This document shows positions 1 to 11,314 of a stretch of 45,260 nt of DNA, piece by piece; the first letter of the stretch is position 1; each line of letters opens with the position of its first letter. Both the position numbers and the translations under genes were made by a program. The notes beneath the pieces were generated by a model, which did not search any database, had not been told where the DNA came from, and saw only the letters and a list, made by a program, of their open reading frames with translations. The stretch comes from an uncultured Candidatus Altimarinota bacterium (GTDB taxonomy: Bacteria > Patescibacteriota > Gracilibacteria > BD1-5 > UBA6164), in the NCBI GenBank assembly GCA_913055215.1, contig CAJXJP010000005.1:1-45260 (forward strand). Direction: 5' to 3'.

Positions 1-207
1 GCAGATCAATGATGAATAGAATTAATAAATTCTTTAGAAAGAAATTTAGAATGTAGTATAGATTTTCTATTAGAAAATCCTGATGATCAGTATAAAATGT
101 TGGAATTTTTCTCAACACATCCAAGTGATGAAAATAGAATTAAAAATATTCGTGAACAAAACAAATATCCTGACAAAGAATGTACCCCTTATTCCTATGA
201 ACAATAA
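1..207 (+). CDS. M48-family zinc metalloprotease, C-terminal fragment
   Basis: The window opens inside this gene; 68 residues remain before TAA. Read with TGA as glycine, the fragment contains A-D-Q-G-G-I-E-L-I and then S-T-H-P-S-D-E-N-R-I. These match the C-terminal part of M48 (HtpX/Ste24-like) peptidases, where an E-A-D-x-x-G-x-E-L helix carries the third zinc ligand and a conserved T-H-P-S/P-x-x-x-R-I follows. The HExxH zinc motif would lie upstream of the window. M48 enzymes are usually membrane-associated or periplasmic quality-control proteases. Two adjacent TGA codons at positions 10-15 fall where the family has small residues. Moderately sure of the family; subtype not determinable. 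Confidence 0.7.
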
Positions 208-216
208 AGAACAAAA

Positions 217-247
217 AAAAGATATTTTCTTTCGAAAATATCTTTTT
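217..247 (+). terminator. Intrinsic terminator after M48 gene
   Basis: A 9-bp stem (221-229 with 234-242) is extended by an A-tract/T-tract pairing. It lies 10 bases after the TAA of the protease gene and can work in both directions, so it may also end the minus-strand tRNA-Met transcript. Confidence 0.8.
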
Positions 248-259
248 TAAATTTTTATT

Positions 260-336
260 TGGTGTCAATAGGTGGAGTTGAACCACCGACCTCGGGGTTA
301 TGAATCCCGCGCTCTAACCAACTGAGCTATACTGAC
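260..336 (-). tRNA. tRNA-Met (CAU), elongator type
   Basis: A complete cloverleaf reads on the minus strand: 7-bp acceptor stem beginning G1-C72, D-arm with AGCTCAGTTGG, anticodon CAT in a GGGATTCATAACCCC arm, T-loop GGTTCAACTCC, and an encoded CCA. The paired first acceptor base distinguishes it from the initiator tRNA at 29603-29677. A tRNA-Ile2 with lysidine-modified CAU cannot be fully excluded. Confidence 0.9.
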
Positions 337-413
337 GTAAATTTCTTGCTAATTAAATTAGCTGAGACTTTATATTCATAACAAAAGAAAAGTCAAATTT
401 TTTTCTTATTTTT

Positions 414-441
414 TTGACTTCTTGACAATATTCTATACAAT
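414..441 (+). promoter_or_regulatory. Possible sigma70-type promoter of rpsF-ssb-rpsR
   Basis: TTGACT at 414-419 and TACAAT at 436-441 are separated by 16 bases and lie about 70 bases upstream of the rpsF start. The TTGACT also forms one arm of an inverted repeat with AGTCAAA near 391, so it could be fortuitous. Confidence 0.4.
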
Positions 442-511
442 AGCTCCGCTTTATTGTAAAGCATTAACTTTATTCCTTCCAGAGAATCTGGATATAACCC
501 AAAGGTATAAC

Positions 512-799
512 ATGACAAAATATGAATTCATGCTTATTATGGACCCTTCTTTAACTGAAGAAGAAAGAACTGCTTCACTTACTGAATTAAAAGAACTTTT
601 CGAAAAAAACTCAGTTAAAATCGAAAAAGAAGATGTATGGGGTGATAAAAAATTAGCATATAAAATTAATAAATCTGACAGAGGATTCTACATCCTATTT
701 GATTTAGAATTTGATGGTACATTAATTAAAAATTTATCAACTTCAATTAACCTAAACAGATCAATTTGGAGATATATGTTTACAAAAATTGAAGCGTAA
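512..799 (+). CDS. rpsF: 30S ribosomal protein S6
   Basis: Binds 16S rRNA with S18 in the small-subunit platform. The 95-residue product has the bS6 pattern: N-terminal Y-E-F-M-L-I-M-D-P beta strand, central K-K-L-A-Y-K-I followed by G-F-Y-I-L-F-D, and C-terminal R-S-I-W-R-Y-M-F. The open frame extends upstream, but the ATG at 512 is chosen because MTKYEF is the family N-terminus and AAAGGT lies just before it. First gene of rpsF-ssb-rpsR, the classic bacterial order. It contains no TGA codons, like the other ribosomal genes here. Confidence 0.97.
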   Translation: MTKYEFMLIMDPSLTEEERTASLTELKELFEKNSVKIEKEDVWGDKKLAYKINKSDRGFYILFDLEFDGTLIKNLSTSINLNRSIWRYMFTKIEA

Positions 800-854
800 T
801 CTTCTAAGATATCACATGAAGTAAAAATTTTTATATTTTTAAGCAAACGACGAA

Positions 855-1250
855 ATGAGAACTGTGAATAAAGTTACAATCATTTGAAATGTAACAAGAG
901 ACCCGGCTATAAAAACAACTGAAAATGGAAAAAAAATAGCACTTTTCACACTGGCAACAAATAGATATTATAAAACTGCTGACGGAGAAAATAAATCTGA
1001 ATCAGAATTTCATAATTGTGTTGCATGGGGAAATCTCGCGGAAAGAGTAGAAAAATTTTTACTAAAAGGGAAACTCGTTTATACTGAAGGAAGACTTAGA
1101 ACTAGAGCGATTGAAAAAGAAGATGGAAATAAAATTTACAAAACGGAAATTGTTATTTCAAATTTAATCTTCTTAAACAAAAGATCTGATTTTGATGAAA
1201 TCTCAACAGAAGACGAATTAGATATTGAACTGGACGATGATAAATTTTAA
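855..1250 (+). CDS. ssb: Single-stranded DNA-binding protein
   Basis: Coats single-stranded DNA in replication, repair and recombination. The 131-residue product begins M-R-T-V-N-K-V-T-I-I-G-N-V-T-R-D-P, the standard SSB start, followed by OB-fold strands including F-H-N-C-V-A-W-G-N and K-G-K-L-V-Y-T-E-G-R-L. The acidic tail ends D-D-D-K-F rather than the usual D-D-x-P-F tip that docks partner proteins. The first conserved glycine (I-I-G-N-V) is a TGA codon at 885-887; read as a stop it would leave a 10-residue peptide. Lies between rpsF and rpsR, as in many bacteria. Confidence 0.95.
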
Positions 1251-1323
1251 AAATATCATCAAAAAATAAATTACCAGTTTTCTGGTTATACATCCAAAAT
1301 TTATTCTTATTAACAAATAGCAC

Positions 1324-1545
1324 ATGTCTACTAAAAAAGCTTGTCCTCTAGACGGACAAAACATTGATTATAAAAATGTTGAATTATTAAAAAAATACAT
1401 CACTAAATTCGGTAAAATCGTACCTAGATATTACTCAGGTGTATCTTTAAAAAATCAAAAAAAATTAGCAAATGCAATTAAAAAAGCTAGAGTTATGGCT
1501 TTAATTCCATTCGTGAAAAAATTTGATCCAAACTTCGAAGGATAA
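1324..1545 (+). CDS. rpsR: 30S ribosomal protein S18
   Basis: Forms the platform with S6. The 73-residue product carries the bS18 core: [12 protein letters not shown] near the N-terminus, [10 protein letters not shown] in the middle, then a basic helix [12 protein letters not shown] and M-A-L-I-P-F-V. Last gene of the operon. The rplI (L9) gene that follows rpsR in many bacteria is absent; a terminator comes instead, in keeping with L9 loss reported in several CPR lineages. No TGA codons. Confidence 0.97.
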   Translation: MSTKKACPLDGQNIDYKNVELLKKYITKFGKIVPRYYSGVSLKNQKKLANAIKKARVMALIPFVKKFDPNFEG

Positions 1546-1552
1546 TTCCTTG

Positions 1553-1592
1553 AAAAAAAAGCACTTTCTCTATTGAGAAGGTGCTTTTTTTT
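1553..1592 (+). terminator. Intrinsic terminator after rpsR
   Basis: A-tract, 10-bp stem (GCACTTTCTC with GAGAAGGTGC, one wobble), four-base loop TATT, then a run of T. Starts 7 bases after the rpsR stop. Confidence 0.9.
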
Positions 1593-1863
1593 GTGTTTTT
1601 TCATAAATATTTATATGAAATAATATTTAATATACTATAATTTTATTTTTATCTATTTTTGCTATAATTTTTAAATTATTTTATCGATTTTTAATATTAT
1701 TTTAAAGATTAATAATCCCTTATTAAGGAGAAAAACATTCGATTATGATGAGATTAGTCATGAACTTGTTTTTTTCTTTACATTTTGTCTTTTTTCCCTA
1801 TACTCCTTTTGTTTTAAAATCTTGAATTTTCTCAAGATTTTATTTATTTTTTATAGATTATTT
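1593..1863 (+). promoter_or_regulatory. typA upstream region with -10-like boxes and a leader hairpin
   Basis: About 270 very AT-rich bases. TATAAT occurs at 1636-1641 and 1663-1668. An AAGGAG at 1725-1730 precedes an ATG at 1745 that opens a 26-codon hydrophobic reading frame ending at a TGA (1823-1825). That TGA lies inside a perfect 10-bp inverted repeat (1816-1825 with 1832-1841) followed by a T-rich run. The repeat could be a terminator or attenuator in the typA leader, or the end of a tiny standard-code gene. No firm gene is claimed. Confidence 0.4.
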
Positions 1864-3663
1864 ATGGCATATAGAAATATCGCAATTATTGCCCATGTTG
1901 ATCACGGTAAAACTACACTAGTTGATGAACTATTAAAAGCAGATGATAACTTTGATGAAAGAGTTGGTCTAGAAGAAAGAGCAATGGATTCAAACGCTCA
2001 AGAACAAGAAAGAGGGATTACTATCTACTCAAAAAATACTGGTATTACTTACAAAGGTAATAAAATTAATATTGTTGATACTCCAGGGCATGCTGATTTC
2101 GGATCAGAAGTTGAAAGAGTACTAAGAACAGTTGATTCAGTTTGTTTAGTAGTTGATGCATACGAAGGACCTATGCCTCAAACTAAATTCGTATTAAAAA
2201 AATCATTAGAATTAGGGTTACACCCAGTAGTTGTTATCAACAAAATGGATAAACCAAGTGCTAGACCTGAATGGGTTATTGATCAATTATTTGATTTATT
2301 CGTTACTCTTGGAGCAACTGATGAACAATGTGATCACTTAAATGAACCTATCTACGCAATTGCTAGAGAAGGGAAAGCTTGGACAGATGCAAATCCTGCT
2401 CAAGATAACATTACTCCTCTTCTTGATTTCGTAATGGAAAAAGTAGAACATGCTTCTAACGATGCATCTGCTCCATTCAAAATGCAAATTGCTAATCTTG
2501 GTTTTGATAACTTCCTAGGAAGACTTGGTATTGGTAGAGTATACGAAGGTACTGTAAAAGTTGGACAAGAAGTTTTCGTTACAGGAAATGATGGATCAAA
2601 AAGAAAAGGTAAAATTACTGAAGTTCTTACAAACAAAGGACTAGAAAAAGAAAAATCAAAAGAAGCTTATGCAGGTGATATTATTACTATTGCTGGGATT
2701 CCTGATATCTTCGTAGGTGAAACTATTTCAGGTGATGAAAATGTTGAAGCTATGCCTCCAATTACAATCGATGAACCTACTCTAAAAATGGAATTCTTAG
2801 TAAATAATTCTCCATTTGCTGGTAGAGAAGGTAAATTTGTTACTTCAAGACAAATCAGAGATAGATTAGAAAAAGAATTAGAAACAAATGTATGATTAAA
2901 AGTAGATTTTGATTCTGGTGATAACTATGAAGTTGCTGGTAGAGGTGAACTTCACCTATCAGTTCTTATTGAAACAATGAGAAGAGAAGGTTTTGAATTA
3001 CAAGTTGGTGCTCCAGTTGTAATCATGCAAGAAGAAAACGGTAAAAAAATGGAACCTATTGAAAATGTAACTATTTCAGTACCATCTGGTGCAGAAGGAG
3101 CAGTTATTGCTGAATTAGGGAAAAGAAAAGGTCTTATGACTAACATGGTTGATGAAAATGGTATTGTTAACTTAGAATTCTCAGTTCCAACTAGAGGTCT
3201 TCTTGGTTTCAAATCAGAATTTACAACTATGACTAAAGGTGAAGGACTTCTTTCTAGTTCATTCGATAAATTCGAAGAATATAAAGGTGTTATTGAAAAA
3301 AGATCAGTTGGATCAATGATTTCTATGGAAAATGGGAAAACTATGGCTTACTCATTATTCAACCTTCAAGACAGAGGTACAATCTTTGTTGAACCAGCTA
3401 CTGAAATTTATGAAGGTATGATTATTGGTGAATCTAATAAAGATCAAGATTTATCAGTAAATGCTACTAAAAATAAAAAACTTACAAATGTAAGAGCATC
3501 TGGTACTGATGAAGCACTGAAATTAACTCCACCTAAACTTATGAGTTTAGAAGAAGCTATCGACTATATCTCAAACGATGAATATGTTGAAGTTACTCCA
3601 GAAACAATTAGATTAAGAAAAAAATATCTAACTGAAACTGATAGAAAAAGAAATAAAAAATAG
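1864..3663 (+). CDS. typA: GTP-binding translational GTPase TypA/BipA
   Basis: Ribosome-associated GTPase of the EF-G/LepA superfamily, linked to stress-responsive translation and subunit assembly. The 599-residue length is typical. Motifs: G1 [10 protein letters not shown]2 R-G-I-T-I, G3 D-T-P-G-H-A-D-F, G4 N-K-M-D, then domain II and the EF-G-type C-terminal domains (G-R-G-E-L-H-L-S near residue 360). The start at [11 protein letters not shown] fits the family; upstream in-frame codons are leader. One TGA glycine occurs at 2893-2895 (T-N-V-G-L-K-V); the sequence on both sides is the same protein. No Shine-Dalgarno is visible at this start. Confidence 0.96.
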
Positions 3664-3670
3664 AAAAAGA

Positions 3671-3698
3671 AAAACCATCGCTATGCGATGGTTTTTTT
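3671..3698 (+). terminator. Bidirectional terminator between typA and a minus-strand gene
   Basis: Stem CCATCGC/GCGATGG with loop TAT, flanked by A- and T-tracts. It serves typA on the plus strand and the gene ending at 3706 on the minus strand. Confidence 0.88.
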
Positions 3699-3705
3699 GT
3701 GAAAA

Positions 3706-3936
3706 TTAAACTTTTTGAATCAATTCATAGTAGTTTGAAAATTCATTTGTTTTTCTGATTACTTGATCATTAGATACAATTTTAAATTCGAGTATATTTT
3801 TTAGTATCAAAGCAACAATTGAATTAAGTAATTCATCAGCGCTTAAAGATATTTCTTTTAATAACTCAGAATATAAAAAATCTGATTTTTCTGCTTGTGC
3901 CATAAAATGTACGACTGTATTTTGGTTTTCTTGCAT
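3706..3936 (-). CDS. Small glycine-free hypothetical protein
   Basis: 76 residues and not recognised. It is predicted all-helical, with no glycine, proline, cysteine or tryptophan; the L-L-K-E-I-S-L-S-A-D-E-L-L-N-S-I stretch followed by L-K-N-I-L-E-F resembles a small winged-helix or helix-turn-helix segment, a weak resemblance only. Unlike most genes here it has textbook signals: TTGACA (3992-3997) and TATAGT (3970-3975) with a 16-base spacer, and a purine-rich AAAAAGGGG upstream of the ATG. It lies between the convergent typA terminator and leuS, in its own transcription unit. Confidence 0.65.
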   Translation of the reverse strand: MQENQNTVVHFMAQAEKSDFLYSELLKEISLSADELLNSIVALILKNILEFKIVSNDQVIRKTNEFSNYYELIQKV

Positions 3937-3969
3937 TTTATTTTTTCCCCTTTTTTTAATGCAAACAAA

Positions 3970-3997
3970 ACTATATAAACTCTCAAGGAAATGTCAA
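3970..3997 (-). promoter_or_regulatory. Consensus sigma70 promoter of the 76-aa gene
   Basis: On the minus strand, TTGACA (3992-3997), 16-base spacer, TATAGT (3970-3975), about 35 bases before the ATG. One of the closest matches to consensus in the window. Confidence 0.65.
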
Positions 3998-3998
3998 T

Positions 3999-4024
3999 AA
4001 AAAAAGTAGCGTAAGCTACTTTTT

Positions 4025-4026
<2 letters not shown>
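3999..4026 (-). terminator. Intrinsic terminator after leuS
   Basis: AGTAGC/GCTACT stem with GTAA loop in A/T tracts, immediately after the leuS TAA on the minus strand. Confidence 0.85.
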
Positions 4027-6838
<2,812 letters not shown>

Positions 6839-6977
6839 AGACTTTTTTTCAGTTTATATAGAAATAAATAAATTTATGCGATAATTATACTAAAAATAGA
6901 TAAAATTCTAGTTTTTGTTTGAAAAATTAAAAAAAATATTATAATTTTACTGAATTATAATATTTTACTATAAATAA

Positions 6978-7202
6978 ATGTTAAATAAAATTCTCGTATG
7001 GGGAGGTTTAGCACTAACTGCTATACTAGTTATCGAAAATATGGTTGTACCAAATCAAGCTTTTTTATTTATTGATAGAAATTCTACAAGTTGGGTACTT
7101 GCTCTTGTATCAACAGTAATCTGAGCATGTATTTGATTTGGATGAAAATCAATGTTAGAAGAAAGATGATATGATAATACTGATGATGACTTACAATTTT
7201 AA
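6978..7202 (+). CDS. Small two-helix membrane protein
   Basis: 74 residues with TGA as glycine. Two hydrophobic segments (about residues 4-21 and 38-55), the second ending I-G-A-C-I-G-F-G-G-K, then a short acidic tail E-R-G-Y-D-N-T-D-D-D. Overall shape resembles LapA/DUF1049-type small membrane proteins, but I do not recognise it. Four TGA codons fall within its last 30 codons, so it is clearly a native recoded gene. Divergent from leuS with a 139-base AT-rich spacer; followed by a bidirectional terminator. Confidence 0.7.
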
Positions 7203-7206
7203 GCAT

Positions 7207-7237
7207 AAAAAAAACTGGATTTCATCCAGTTTTTTTT
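7207..7237 (+). terminator. Bidirectional terminator
   Basis: ACTGGAT/ATCCAGT stem with TTC loop, between long A and T tracts; separates the convergent small membrane protein and pilin-like genes. Confidence 0.88.
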
Positions 7238-7589
7238 ATGCCATAAGTCCAAGAACCCAATTTACGATTGAACCTGATAGGAAAATAACAAATAAACCAA
7301 TAGATGCTTGAATAATAACTGTTTTCCCTTTTTTTACTTTTTCATCATCTCCACCAGCCGTTAGCATATTAAATCCTCCCCATAAGAAGAATAAAACAGC
7401 AATTAGTGATAAAAATGTCATACCTGTATTGATATATCTTTGAATTGCTTCGATAAGAGTTCCTTGTTCACCATTTACTCCTATCTTATCTTTACCAAAA
7501 ACTGAATCAGCAGTTGCATGAGCTGAATTAAGACCTAATAAAGCAAGACCTGTAGCTGAATAGATTGTATTTTTTACTGTATTTTTCAT
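7236..7589 (-). CDS. Pilin-like (VirB2/TrbC-type) type IV secretion protein
   Basis: 117 residues. The N-terminus (to about residue 27) looks like a Sec signal ending A-H-A-T-A. Two membrane helices follow, F-L-S-L-I-A-V-L-F-F-L-W-G-G and I-G-L-F-V-I-F-L-S-G-S-I-V-N-W, joined by the loop M-L-T-A-G-G-D-D-E-K-V-K-K-G-K. This helix-loop(G-D-D-E-K-V)-helix arrangement is the hallmark of the pilin-like family common in CPR genomes and related to VirB2/TrbC. The same loop recurs in genes at 27120, 28131 and 33814. The ATG at 7587-7589 is preferred over upstream starts because it begins the signal peptide. No TGA codons, which may indicate high expression. Confidence 0.8.
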   Translation of the reverse strand: MKNTVKNTIYSATGLALLGLNSAHATADSVFGKDKIGVNGEQGTLIEAIQRYINTGMTFLSLIAVLFFLWGGFNMLTAGGDDEKVKKGKTVIIQASIGLFVIFLSGSIVNWVLGLMA

Positions 7590-7722
7590 ATATACGTAGT
7601 TATTAATTAGTAAATACCTGTTTATTATAATATATAATTTTTCTACTGGCAAATATTTATAAAAAAAAATTGCAAAAAAAAGTATTTTTATACAATAAAT
7701 ACAAATATTAATAAGAATTATT

Positions 7723-8277
7723 ATGAATAGAAAGCAATTTATCAAAGAACTTAGACAGTACTGAATAGAAAACACTGTCCCAAATATTTCAGACGTTAAT
7801 GCACATTTTTTAGTAGATTTATTAAAAATCACAGGATCAAAAAATATGTTAGAAATATGAACAGCAAATGGTTTTTCAGCAATTAATTTTGCTGACTACT
7901 TAGAAACTGTAAATGGTCACATAACAACTATTGATTTTTCACCTAAATCATTTGAAGAAGCACAAGTAAATTTTAAAACTGCTCAAGTGGATAATTCTAT
8001 TACTTCTATTTTATGAAATGCATTAGACGAAATCCCAAAACTTCCTGATGATTCATTCGATTTTGTATTTATTGATGGAATGATGAGAAGAAGTGTAGAT
8101 TTTTTACAACTTTGTTGGCCAAAAACAAAATCATGATCAGTTATAATTATTGATGATGTCATAAAATTTAAAGGAAAAATGGTAGGACTTTGGGAATATT
8201 TAGAAGAAGAAAATATTCACTATAATGTATTACCAATTGATGAAGATGATGGGGTTATGATGATAATAAAAAATTAA
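7723..8277 (+). CDS. SAM-dependent O-methyltransferase-like protein
   Basis: 184 residues. Rossmann methyltransferase: motif I M-L-E-I-G-T-A-N-G-F-S-A near residue 41, followed by acidic strand I-T-T-I-D-F-S, and D-F-V-F-I-D-G-M near residue 122, as in COMT-type O-methyltransferases (family 3). The usual E-x-G-x-x-x-G binding loop is intact. Substrate unknown; relatives act on catechols, CoA esters or unassigned molecules. TGA glycines include Y-G-I-E-N near residue 13. Transcribed divergently from the pilin-like gene and ended by its own terminator. Confidence 0.85.
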
Positions 8278-8340
8278 AACGTTTTTAAATTTGTTGCCTT
8301 TACTTCATTTTGGAACTTCATTTTTATAAAAGTAAAACAC

Positions 8341-8374
8341 AAGAGGAATAATATTAATTATTCCTCTTTTTTTT
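8341..8374 (+). terminator. Intrinsic terminator after methyltransferase
   Basis: 12-bp stem AAGAGGAATAAT with ATTATTCCTCTT, short AT loop, then eight T. Confidence 0.9.
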
Positions 8375-8441
8375 CGCACTTGAAAAATATTATTTTTCAA
8401 TAGAATAATGGCAGATTTAAAACATAAATAATTTTCAAGAC

Positions 8442-9986
8442 ATGAAATTCATAATCAAACCATTTGCTGAAATAATGGTTAAATCAAAACCCGTAAGAAG
8501 AAGATATTTACAAACACTTCAATATAACCTTAATTTAAAAGTTAAAAAAATATCTGAAAATTTAAAAGTTTCTGTTTTTTATGATAAATTAGAACTCAAT
8601 ATAAAAAATCCTGAAATAAAAGAAGAATATGATATTCCTGCTATTTCTAAAGCTTTAGCTCGTACTCCATGAGTTGATTTCTTCTTAGAGGTAGAATGAC
8701 ATGAAATTCCATCAATTATAGAAAAAGAAAATCCAGAAAATCAAAAAGAGACATTTAATAAAATTCTTGAAAAAACTATTCATGTATATCTAGATCAAAT
8801 TAGAGATAAAAGTTTTGTGGTAAGAGTAAAACGTGCATGAGTTCATGATTTTAAATCTATCGACTTAGAACGCTATGTTGGAGCATGATTATTAAAAAAA
8901 CTTGATTCTGAATGAATTCATTGAAAAGTAAGTTTAAGAAATCCTGAAGTGACTGTTTCTGTAGAAATTAAGGATGAAAATTTATATATTGTAAAAAATA
9001 AAGGAACTGGTATCGGTGGTTACCCAACAGGGGTACAAGATAAAATCATCAGTCTTATATCTGGAGGATTTGATTCTGGAGTTTCAACATATTCAATGAT
9101 GAAAAGATGATGTAAAGTAGATTTTCTATTTTTTAATCTCTGAGGTTCTGCTCATGAATTATGAGTAAAACAAGTTGCATATTATCTGAATAATCAATTT
9201 TCAAGTGGATATGCTGCAAACATAGTAACCGTTCCTTTTGAAGATGTTATTCGTGACCTAGTTATGAATGTTGATCATAAATATAGAGCAATTATTCTCA
9301 AAAGATGTATGCTAAAAATTGCTGACAAACTTGCTCAAGAAAATGAATATTATGCAATTGTAAAATGAGATAGTTTAGGACAAGTATCAAGCCAAACATT
9401 AAAGAATATGTTTGCAATAGATAGAGCATCTGAAACGCTTGTGTTACGTCCATTAATCTGATTCAATAAACAAGAAATTGTAAATATTACAAAAGAAATC
9501 TGAACTTATGATTTTGCTTGTAATATGCCAGAATACTGTGGAGTAATATCTGATAAACCTGCAACCTGAGCATCATTAAAAAAAGTGATTGAAGCAGAAA
9601 AAGTATTTAATGAATCATTACTTTTCGAAGCATTTGATAATAAAAAAGTAGAAAAAGTAACAGATATTATAAAAAATGCTCAAAATCATTCAGATGAAAT
9701 TGAAATTAAAAATTTCGCAATAGATAATGATGTAATTATCGATATTAGAGATCCAGATACTCAATCAAAAAAACAACTTCTTGTTGAAAATAGAGAAATT
9801 ATATCAATTCCCTTTTATGATATAAATAATGAATTTTCAAAACTCGATCAAACAAAAAATTACTTACTTTATTGTGATAAATGAGTAATGTCAAAATTAC
9901 ACTGATTATATTTATTAGAAAAATGATTTAATAATGTTGCTCTCTTTCAACCAATTGAAGCGGATAAAACATGTTGAACTTTATAA
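8442..9986 (+). CDS. thiI: tRNA 4-thiouridine synthase ThiI with rhodanese domain
   Basis: Activates U8 of tRNA by adenylation and transfers sulfur from a cysteine desulfurase. 514 residues with TGA as glycine: ferredoxin-like and THUMP domains (1-165), PP-loop ATPase with S-G-G-F-D-S near residue 206, the conserved M-P-E-Y-C-G-V-I-S (resolving cysteine) near residue 363, and a C-terminal rhodanese domain with the persulfide cysteine in Y-C-D-K-G-V-M-S-K-L. Both redox cysteines of the long E. coli-type enzyme are therefore present. It uses many TGA codons, far more than the ribosomal genes. Monocistronic. Confidence 0.95.
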
Positions 9987-9989
9987 AAG

Positions 9990-10018
9990 AAAAAAGACTC
10001 TATTTGAGTCTTTTTTTT
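9990..10018 (+). terminator. Intrinsic terminator after thiI
   Basis: AAAAGACTC/GAGTCTTTT stem with loop TATT, ending in eight T. Confidence 0.9.
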
Positions 10019-10144
10019 ATATTAATAATTTTTTAAGGTAGTATAAATATAATTCTATTTGAGATGTAAATCTCTTACACATGTGTTAAATTAAATCAAA
10101 ATGGATTCATCTAAAATTGGGTGACCCAATAACAGGAGTAGCAT

Positions 10145-11302
10145 ATGATGCTCAAAACAAAGTTACTTGCTAGTAGTCTAGCACTTGCTCTTACTGGAGC
10201 AACAGGAATAGTAAATGCTGAAACCGTTGTAAAAGAGGGTGCCGACATTAACAATCCTGAAAGTTATGTTCTTGGTATACCAAAAGCACGAAATGCAGTA
10301 GTACCAAGTTATCATGATAGTGATGATATCGAAGCACAAATTTTTGCGGTTGATATCGCTTCGCAAAATCTTTTTAACGAAATCGATGTTTTAACACAAA
10401 TGAAAGGTGGACATGGATATCCACCTTATGTGCTCAAAGCAACAACAGACCGTATTTCAAATAGCCTAAGTAGTTGGACAACTTACCTTATGGGCGACAT
10501 GGAAAAAGGTATATTTGGTCGTTATAATGGTTTAGATATTGAACTTGCTGCTCATACGAATGAACTTGGCGCCAGTCAGAAAAAACTTCAATCTGAAGGA
10601 TTGACTCAACTTGGTGCTCGAATTGATGATGTTCAAAATCAATTGAATAGCATTATTTCGGACCAGACTCAAGTTCAGCATGCCTTTATTAATTTCAATC
10701 AACTCCCGAAAGAGTTTGAATTTAATGGTGTGCAAGGTCTACAAAACGGCACGGTAGAACATCCATTATTACAATACATGGCTTGTTATCCAACTGAGGT
10801 ACCAGACTATCTCGCTGCACATACAACCATGAATCAAGTAATGTGTGTATTTAATATCACTATGGCCGCATCACATCAAGCCTATGTAGTATATCGTGGT
10901 TACTATCCAAAAAACCAGATTTCTGCGGGTACAAAAGTGACTGTTATCGATAATGGTGCTATTTTTGCAAAAACCAACAAATGGTTACGCATGAATGGTA
11001 TGAATAAACCAGAACGTTTACAAATGTATAAACTCCTGGGGAATCCAACTACCTACAAAGCAAAACCCCTTCCAGTTCGCGGCCTCAGTGCTGTGACAAC
11101 ATCTGAGAGTGTAGTCGTTCCTTATGCAGCATCTAGCAATAATGCTGTTATCCTACCAAAACAGGAATTTGCTGAGTTCAAACATGGACAAGGTATTAAT
11201 TCTTATACACAAGGCAGTTCTAATTCTGGAAATGCCGGTCGTGACAATGTTTCTATAAAAGTTGGTTCAGGAACTGGATCAGTTGACTTAACCGTTGAAT
11301 AA
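10145..11302 (+). CDS. Secreted protein of unknown function, foreign-looking
   Basis: 385 residues, not recognised. A clear Sec signal peptide (1-25, cleavage after V-N-A) precedes a mature part with a helical region at about 60-180 and two cysteines in M-A-C-Y-P and M-C-V-F-N. The low-complexity Gly/Ser tail carries S-N-S-G-N-A-G-R-D-N-V-S-I, repeated in the next gene. It departs from its neighbours: none of its roughly 31 glycines is TGA, arginine is CGN throughout, GC content looks higher, and an AGGAG (10134-10138) sits six bases before the ATG. ATG at 10148 is an alternative start. This suggests recent transfer from a standard-code bacterium. Forms a two-gene unit with the next ORF, 12 bases away. 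Confidence 0.8.
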   Translation: MMLKTKLLASSLALALTGATGIVNAETVVKEGADINNPESYVLGIPKARNAVVPSYHDSDDIEAQIFAVDIASQNLFNEIDVLTQMKGGHGYPPYVLKATTDRISNSLSSWTTYLMGDMEKGIFGRYNGLDIELAAHTNELGASQKKLQSEGLTQLGARIDDVQNQLNSIISDQTQVQHAFINFNQLPKEFEFNGVQGLQNGTVEHPLLQYMACYPTEVPDYLAAHTTMNQVMCVFNITMAASHQAYVVYRGYYPKNQISAGTKVTVIDNGAIFAKTNKWLRMNGMNKPERLQMYKLLGNPTTYKAKPLPVRGLSAVTTSESVVVPYAASSNNAVILPKQEFAEFKHGQGINSYTQGSSNSGNAGRDNVSIKVGSGTGSVDLTVE

Positions 11303-11314
11303 AAAGAGGTTTCC

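Noticed and set aside
2400-3212. Minus-strand open frames opposite typA (78 and 86 codons)
   Set aside because: Antisense shadows of a strongly conserved GTPase; composition mirrors the sense codons and there are no start signals.
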